From a bacterium (lineage in GTDB: Bacteria; Vulcanimicrobiota; Xenobia; Xenobiales; JADMJV01), in assembly GCA_018780265.1 (NCBI GenBank), contig JADMJV010000079.1, forward strand, positions 1 through 54,719: a stretch of DNA of 54,719 nt, written 5' to 3'. This document shows, one piece after another, positions 50,177 through 54,719 of this stretch; the first letter of the stretch is position 1; each line of letters opens with the position of its first letter. Below the pieces are notes generated by a model. It ran no database searches. It had not been told where the DNA came from and saw only the letters and a program-made list of their open reading frames with translations. The position numbers and the translations under genes were made by a program.

Positions 50177-53004
50177 GACTCATACGCTGGTCCACCGACC
50201 ATCCAGGCCTGATTGTGAGCGGCTATGCTGTTTTGCTCGTGCTGTCACTGCTCTGCCTGGCCCTGTGGATACCAACCCGCCTGGCGCCCAGCCTGAAAAG
50301 CCCCCTGCTGGCCATCGTAACCGCCTGTCCCAACTGGACCGCAGAGGAGGTGGAGGGCCGCCTGACCACCCCCTTGGAAGGCAGTCTGGTGCAGTTACCC
50401 ACGGTTCAGGCCATCCGCTCCCAATCCATGCATGGACTGTCGGTGGTGATCCTGGAGTTTCCCTATGCTTCCGACGTTGAGTCCCAGTTGGCTCAGGTCA
50501 GCAGTCGGCTGCCAGCCCTGCCCTTCCAACCTCGGGTGCTGCCCTACGACCCGTTGGACATCCCCGTCATGCGACTGGCCGTGCACTCCCCGGGATACGA
50601 CTTCCAGGAACTCCGGCAACTGCTGGAGCGCCAGGTCATGCTTCCCCTCAAACAAGTGGATGGCGTGGCTCGACTGACCCTGTTCGGTCCCCGCCTACAA
50701 CTGGAAGTAACCCCCACGGCCGGGGTGAAGTCGGTGATCCCCTTAGGCACCACGGGACTGCAGTCGCTGGCGGGAGCCAGCGACCTGCGCCCGGCGCTGG
50801 CCACCGTCACACGAGCCAGCCAGTTGAAGGACATGAAGATTGGCGACCGGCCTCTGAGCGAAATTGCTCGAGTTCGGCTAAGCCTGGGCCACGACTCGCC
50901 GCGCTATCGCTACAATGGCCAGGAAGGTTTTGAAATTAACGTATTTCAAAAGCCCGACGGTTCATCGCCCTCCACCGTCGAGGCAGTGCGCCAGACCGTC
51001 CAGCAAATTCGCCGCCAACATCCGGGCCTGGTAATGGATGAGGCATACAACAATGCCCACTTTGTCCAGGTGGTGCAATCCAACGTATGGAGGGAGTTGG
51101 CCCTGGCCGTGGCCCTGACCGGCCTGGTCGTCTATCTATTCCTGGGCGACTTGCGAGGCACGCTGATCGCCCTGGCCACGGTTCCAACCTCTTTGGGTCT
51201 GGCTCTGACGCTGTTTGTGCCACTGGGTCTTTCGCTCAATTCTTCCACTCTGATCGGCTTGCTTTTGGCCCTGGGACGTCTGGTAGACGATACCATCATC
51301 GACCTGCACGCGGTGGGACATCACCTGGGGTTAGGCAAGGAGTCTGGGCAGGCGGCCGTAGACGGCTGCTCCGAGGTGCGCCCGGCCGTTCTCTCGTCTA
51401 CGCTGGTGCTGGGACTGGCCATGCTGCCACTCACCTGGTGTGGTGGGTTGACTCAGGACATGTTCGAAGGTATCGTGTGGCCGTTTCTCTTAGCCCTGGC
51501 GGCCTCTCTCATCGTTTCGCTGACGCTGACCCCCGTGCTGGCCGCTCGTGCCTATCGAGGATATGTGCCTCGCTCTCGCTCCGGCCTGGAAAAAGGCTAT
51601 AGAACTCTGCTCCAAAAGGCTTTGCGCCAGCGGGGCCTGCTGCTGGGATTGGCCCTTTCCGCCAGCTACCTGTCCTGGCTGCTCTTCCCCCTGATCGGTT
51701 CCGAAATGATGCCCCTGTCAGATACCGGTCAGATTTACTGTGAGCTCGAAGCCCAACCGGGAACCTCCAGCGAGGAAACCGCTCGCCTGGCAGCCGCCTT
51801 CGAAGACTTACTGCGCCGCCAGCCGGAGGTCGTGGGCATCTCCACCGAGGTGGGCATGGACGAGGATACCAGCGGCCTCTCTGGCTATGAAATGGGCGGC
51901 TCACACATGGCCCGCCTGCTGATCACCCTGACGGACCAGCACAAACGCCAACGCAGCCTGTGGCAGATCGCTGATTCTGTCTACGCCGAAGCCCTGCATC
52001 AGGTGCCTGGAATGCGGCGCCTCTACCTGAAGGAGATGGGTTCGGACGTGATGGCCTCGGCCATGGCCCCGGTTCAGTTGGTCATTCACGGCCCCAATTT
52101 AAAGCGTCTGGCCTGGCTCGGCCAACAGACGCGAGCTCTGGGAGCCCAAATGCGAGGGCTCTATATGGTTTCCACCTCCTGGGCTCCCGGCCAGCCCGCA
52201 CGAACTCTCTACCGCTCTCAGGCCGGTCCCGGCATTCGCCTGGCCACCACCGAAGAGGGCCTGCCCATCGTTCTACAATCGCCAAATGTGAACAGGACCG
52301 GTTGGGCCGTCATTGAGCACGACAATCTGCGCCGCTCCATATCGGTGATGGGCAACATTCGCCGTGGTGGACCCGGCTCCATGAAACTGAGCATGGACCT
52401 GCAAATGGCCAGTCAGAGCCAGTTACCTTATCCAGCCGGGTACAACATTGAGCAGCGCGGAGACATGACTCAGATGATGGATTCTTTTCAGCGATTGCTG
52501 GGCGGGCTGGGGGCTGCCCTGGCCCTGATCTATCTGGCTTTGCTGCTACAGTTTCGCAACTGGCGGATTCCTCTCGTGATGATGGCCACCATTCCCCTGG
52601 AGATGGCCGGCGTCTTTCTGGCTCTGCTCTACGCCGGTCAGACGTTCTCCAGTGTTTCTTTGTTGGGCATCGTGGTGCTCCACGGCATGGACGTAACGGC
52701 CGGTATTTTGTTGTTAGACTCCGTCGTGCGCGCACGGCGAGCCGGCGCCTCCGCCCAAGAAGCTTTACTGGAGGGCGCACCGCGGCGCCTGCGCCCTGTC
52801 TTGATGACGGTGATGGTGACCCTGGTAGTGATGCTTCCTCTGGCCCTCTTTCCCACCACCGGGCTCGACGCCTACGCGCCTTTGGCCACGGTCATCGTGG
52901 GCGGCTTGAGCGTGTCCTGCTTGCTCACTCTCGGGATCATTCCGGTTCTCTACTCCCTGATCCCCCAGCAGGGAAAAGCTCCCCCGTCTAGCGAACTGGC
53001 CTGA
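50173..53004 (+). CDS. RND-family efflux pump, CusA/CzcA-like
   Basis: 943 aa from GTG 50173 (GTGA overlap with the adaptor stop). Heavy-metal RND landmarks: TAEEVEGRLTTPLEGSL (porter start), then LALGRLVDDTIIDLH where the proton-relay Asp pair is kept, IGSEMMPLSDTGQIYCELEA, AGYNIEQRGDMTQMMDSF, and the second-half helices. It is shorter than CusA (about 1040 aa). No outer-membrane factor gene follows, so it must use one encoded elsewhere. Copper specificity is inferred from the multicopper oxidase that follows. Confidence 0.9.
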   Translation: MRLIRWSTDHPGLIVSGYAVLLVLSLLCLALWIPTRLAPSLKSPLLAIVTACPNWTAEEVEGRLTTPLEGSLVQLPTVQAIRSQSMHGLSVVILEFPYASDVESQLAQVSSRLPALPFQPRVLPYDPLDIPVMRLAVHSPGYDFQELRQLLERQVMLPLKQVDGVARLTLFGPRLQLEVTPTAGVKSVIPLGTTGLQSLAGASDLRPALATVTRASQLKDMKIGDRPLSEIARVRLSLGHDSPRYRYNGQEGFEINVFQKPDGSSPSTVEAVRQTVQQIRRQHPGLVMDEAYNNAHFVQVVQSNVWRELALAVALTGLVVYLFLGDLRGTLIALATVPTSLGLALTLFVPLGLSLNSSTLIGLLLALGRLVDDTIIDLHAVGHHLGLGKESGQAAVDGCSEVRPAVLSSTLVLGLAMLPLTWCGGLTQDMFEGIVWPFLLALAASLIVSLTLTPVLAARAYRGYVPRSRSGLEKGYRTLLQKALRQRGLLLGLALSASYLSWLLFPLIGSEMMPLSDTGQIYCELEAQPGTSSEETARLAAAFEDLLRRQPEVVGISTEVGMDEDTSGLSGYEMGGSHMARLLITLTDQHKRQRSLWQIADSVYAEALHQVPGMRRLYLKEMGSDVMASAMAPVQLVIHGPNLKRLAWLGQQTRALGAQMRGLYMVSTSWAPGQPARTLYRSQAGPGIRLATTEEGLPIVLQSPNVNRTGWAVIEHDNLRRSISVMGNIRRGGPGSMKLSMDLQMASQSQLPYPAGYNIEQRGDMTQMMDSFQRLLGGLGAALALIYLALLLQFRNWRIPLVMMATIPLEMAGVFLALLYAGQTFSSVSLLGIVVLHGMDVTAGILLLDSVVRARRAGASAQEALLEGAPRRLRPVLMTVMVTLVVMLPLALFPTTGLDAYAPLATVIVGGLSVSCLLTLGIIPVLYSLIPQQGKAPPSSELA

Positions 53005-53026
53005 CACAAATCCCGGGGGAGGCCTT

Positions 53027-54607
53027 ATGTATACACACGATCCTGCCGAGAGCCAGTTCTCGCGACGAAACATACTGGTGGGTGGGGTATCGCTGGCTAC
53101 TGCCGGGGCGATTTCTATGGTGCAAGGCTGCGGTAGTGAGAGTGGCACCATCGTCAACACCCAGACGGGCAACAATGGTCTCCCGGGCGGCGGCAACAAC
53201 CCCGGACCGGCTCCGGGTCCCGTGCCGCCCGCCTTTGTGCAACCGCCCGTGCAAAAATCAGCCTTCGGAATTCTCGATACCAGCCTGACGGTGGCATTCG
53301 CCACCAATGTGGTCGGTCCCCAAACCATCAACGCGCGTGCCTACAATGGAATTTTGGGGGGACCTACGCTACGCGTGCGTCCGGGCGACACTTTGCGTGT
53401 CAACGTGATCAACAACCTGCCGGCCAACCCCGACCCGGTTCCCCCCAACATCAACACGCCTCACCAGTTTAACACCACCAATTTGCACACCCACGGCTTG
53501 CACGTCAGCCCATCGGGCAACTCCGATAATATCTTCGTCGAAATCCAGCCCCAAGGTGGCAGCTTCCAGTACGAATACCAGATTCCGGCCAACCACCCGC
53601 CTGGAACGATGTGGTATCATCCTCACAAGCACGGTTCCTCAGCCCTACAACTTTTTAGCGGCATGGCCGGAGCCTTAATCATTGAAGGCGGCATCGACGC
53701 CCTCCCCGAAATCGCGGCGGCTCGCGACCTGGTGTATCTCATCACCGAACTGAACATCACTCCCGCCAATCCGGGCCTGGTCCCCAACTTCGGTCCCGGT
53801 CAGGCCTTCCCCCAAGGGCAGCGGAAACTGCTGGTCAATGGGCAGGAACTTCCCACCCTGCAGGCTTTTTCAGGAGAAGTGATCCGTCTGCGCGTGATCA
53901 ACGGCACCGTGCGCACAACGGTTCCGTTTTCTATCGTGGGCCATACCCTCAACATTGTCTCGCTCGATGGCCTGAATCTGCCCGTAACCCGCCAGGCAGC
54001 CTCTATTTCACTCCCACCTGCGGGTAGGGCCGATATCATGATTCGCTGCGGCGCGCCCGGAAACTACGCAGTCGTAAAAGGGCAGGACAATACTATTGGA
54101 AACAATGATGCCCCCCAGAATATCGGGCAGTTGACGGTTCTTAACACGGTCGTCAATATGGCCCTACCTACCAACCTGCTCCCCCAGCCGCACGCAAACA
54201 TCGCGGCCGGGCAAGTCAATCAACCCGTTCGAAACATCTCTTTTGACCAGACTTCCAATGACGGCGGACAACCGGCGGGTTTCCAAAACTTTGCCGTCAA
54301 CATGATCCATTTCAATCCGAATGTTATCAACCAAACGGTCCAATTGGGTGCCGTGGAGGAATGGGTGCTCACCAACAGCAGCACAAACGGCCATCCTTTC
54401 CACATCCATATCAATCCTTTCGAAGTGATTGAAGTCAACAACGTAGCCTTGCCTCAAACGGAGTGGCACGACACCTTTAACATTCCGGCCAACGGGTCGA
54501 TCCGAATCCGCCACCGATTTGAGGATTTCACCGGGCTTTTTGTCTTCCACTGCCATATCCTGACCCACGAAGACCTGGGTATGATGCAGACGGTAAACGT
54601 CGTCTAA
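53027..54607 (+). CDS. Multicopper oxidase (Tat-type, lipoprotein-like signal)
   Basis: 526 aa from ATG 53027. The N-terminus has twin arginines (FSRRNILVGG) and a lipobox (VQGC, Cys35), so it is probably Tat-exported and lipid-anchored, with a Gly/Pro linker to about 75. The four copper sites are intact: HTHGLH (154-159), WYHPHKHG (197-203), HPFHIHINPF and HCHILTHEDLGMM. It is the CueO/laccase type, likely oxidising Cu(I) or phenols in the periplasm. It lies 22 bp after the pump gene, so the three genes form a copper-handling operon. Confidence 0.95.
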   Translation: MYTHDPAESQFSRRNILVGGVSLATAGAISMVQGCGSESGTIVNTQTGNNGLPGGGNNPGPAPGPVPPAFVQPPVQKSAFGILDTSLTVAFATNVVGPQTINARAYNGILGGPTLRVRPGDTLRVNVINNLPANPDPVPPNINTPHQFNTTNLHTHGLHVSPSGNSDNIFVEIQPQGGSFQYEYQIPANHPPGTMWYHPHKHGSSALQLFSGMAGALIIEGGIDALPEIAAARDLVYLITELNITPANPGLVPNFGPGQAFPQGQRKLLVNGQELPTLQAFSGEVIRLRVINGTVRTTVPFSIVGHTLNIVSLDGLNLPVTRQAASISLPPAGRADIMIRCGAPGNYAVVKGQDNTIGNNDAPQNIGQLTVLNTVVNMALPTNLLPQPHANIAAGQVNQPVRNISFDQTSNDGGQPAGFQNFAVNMIHFNPNVINQTVQLGAVEEWVLTNSSTNGHPFHIHINPFEVIEVNNVALPQTEWHDTFNIPANGSIRIRHRFEDFTGLFVFHCHILTHEDLGMMQTVNVV

Positions 54608-54654
54608 GTCGACAATCACAAACACAGGTAGTGGGCGAGTCGGTTGCCTGAGGA

Positions 54655-54689
54655 GCCTGGGCGACGAGCCGTCCGCTCCTCGCCCAGGC
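54655..54689 (+). terminator. Possible hairpin after the multicopper oxidase
   Basis: GCCTGGGCGAC-GAG (54655-54668) can pair with CTC-CTCGCCCAGGC (54676-54689) around a 7-nt loop. There is no T run after it, so it is a weak terminator or an mRNA-stability hairpin. The remaining bases to the window end show no gene. Confidence 0.35.
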
Positions 54690-54719
54690 CCAAGGCTGTG
54701 GCGTCGATTTAGGGTTGCG

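Noticed and set aside
1..54719. CRISPR arrays, tRNA and rRNA genes
   Set aside because: No regularly spaced direct repeats and no cloverleaf or rRNA-conserved segments were seen apart from the tmRNA.

Overview
This 54.7-kb window is high-GC bacterial chromosome. It is gene-dense, with many GTG/TTG starts, many genes overlapping by about 4 bp, one tmRNA gene, no rRNA or recognisable tRNA, and no CRISPR array. Lipoprotein signals, an RND pump with its periplasmic adaptor, and several exported enzymes fit a diderm. Large Ser/Thr kinases, a kinase-WD40 fusion, a SARP-type response regulator, DUF2339 and DUF2079 membrane proteins and many unrecognised proteins point to a little-studied, environmentally versatile lineage. 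No single gene fixes the phylum. By eye the + strand is G-rich from base 1 to about 24 kb and C-rich afterwards, the skew change expected at a replication terminus, although no dif site was recognised.

Layout. 0-7 kb: a frameshifted tyrosine recombinase, a two-component pair (membrane histidine kinase; response regulator with winged-helix/BTAD output) and a divergent Ser/Thr kinase-WD40 protein. 7-10.8 kb: small lipoprotein, glycine-rich and coiled-coil proteins, a lipase-like hydrolase, an alkyltransferase-like DNA repair protein, and a 162-bp MITE-like insertion placed exactly between two convergent stop codons. 10.8-15 kb: tmRNA (ssrA), a glycosyltransferase whose 3' end runs antisense into tmRNA, a VOC protein, a second Ser/Thr kinase followed by an unusual cyclic-nucleotide regulator, and a ferredoxin. 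15-24 kb: acyl-CoA carboxyltransferase with a propeller protein, a three-gene run of exported proteins ending in an FmdE-like protein, a subtilase, a second alpha/beta hydrolase and hypotheticals.

24-35 kb: polyphosphate kinase 2, a glycan cluster (GINT1-like propeller, GT39/GT83-like membrane transferase, DUF2079-propeller fusion), a response regulator fused to a pseudokinase, a glycerophosphodiesterase, a beta-carbonic anhydrase, and a decayed MauG/cytochrome-c-peroxidase-like pseudogene. 35-41 kb: an ECF sigma factor divergent from a five-gene overlapping operon encoding a DUF2339 membrane protein, a zinc-finger anti-sigma factor fused to a pseudopilin-like domain, two HExxH metalloproteases and a parvulin isomerase. 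This is the best candidate here for an undescribed envelope-signalling system. 41-48 kb: M20 and M28 peptidases, RDD protein, FAD monooxygenase, histone-deacetylase-family amidohydrolase, DUF1647 protein and S1/P1 nuclease. 48-54.7 kb: a probable copper/heavy-metal efflux operon (FixH/YtkA-fused adaptor, RND pump) followed by a multicopper oxidase.

All calls rest on reading motifs and gene geometry by eye; no database search was run.
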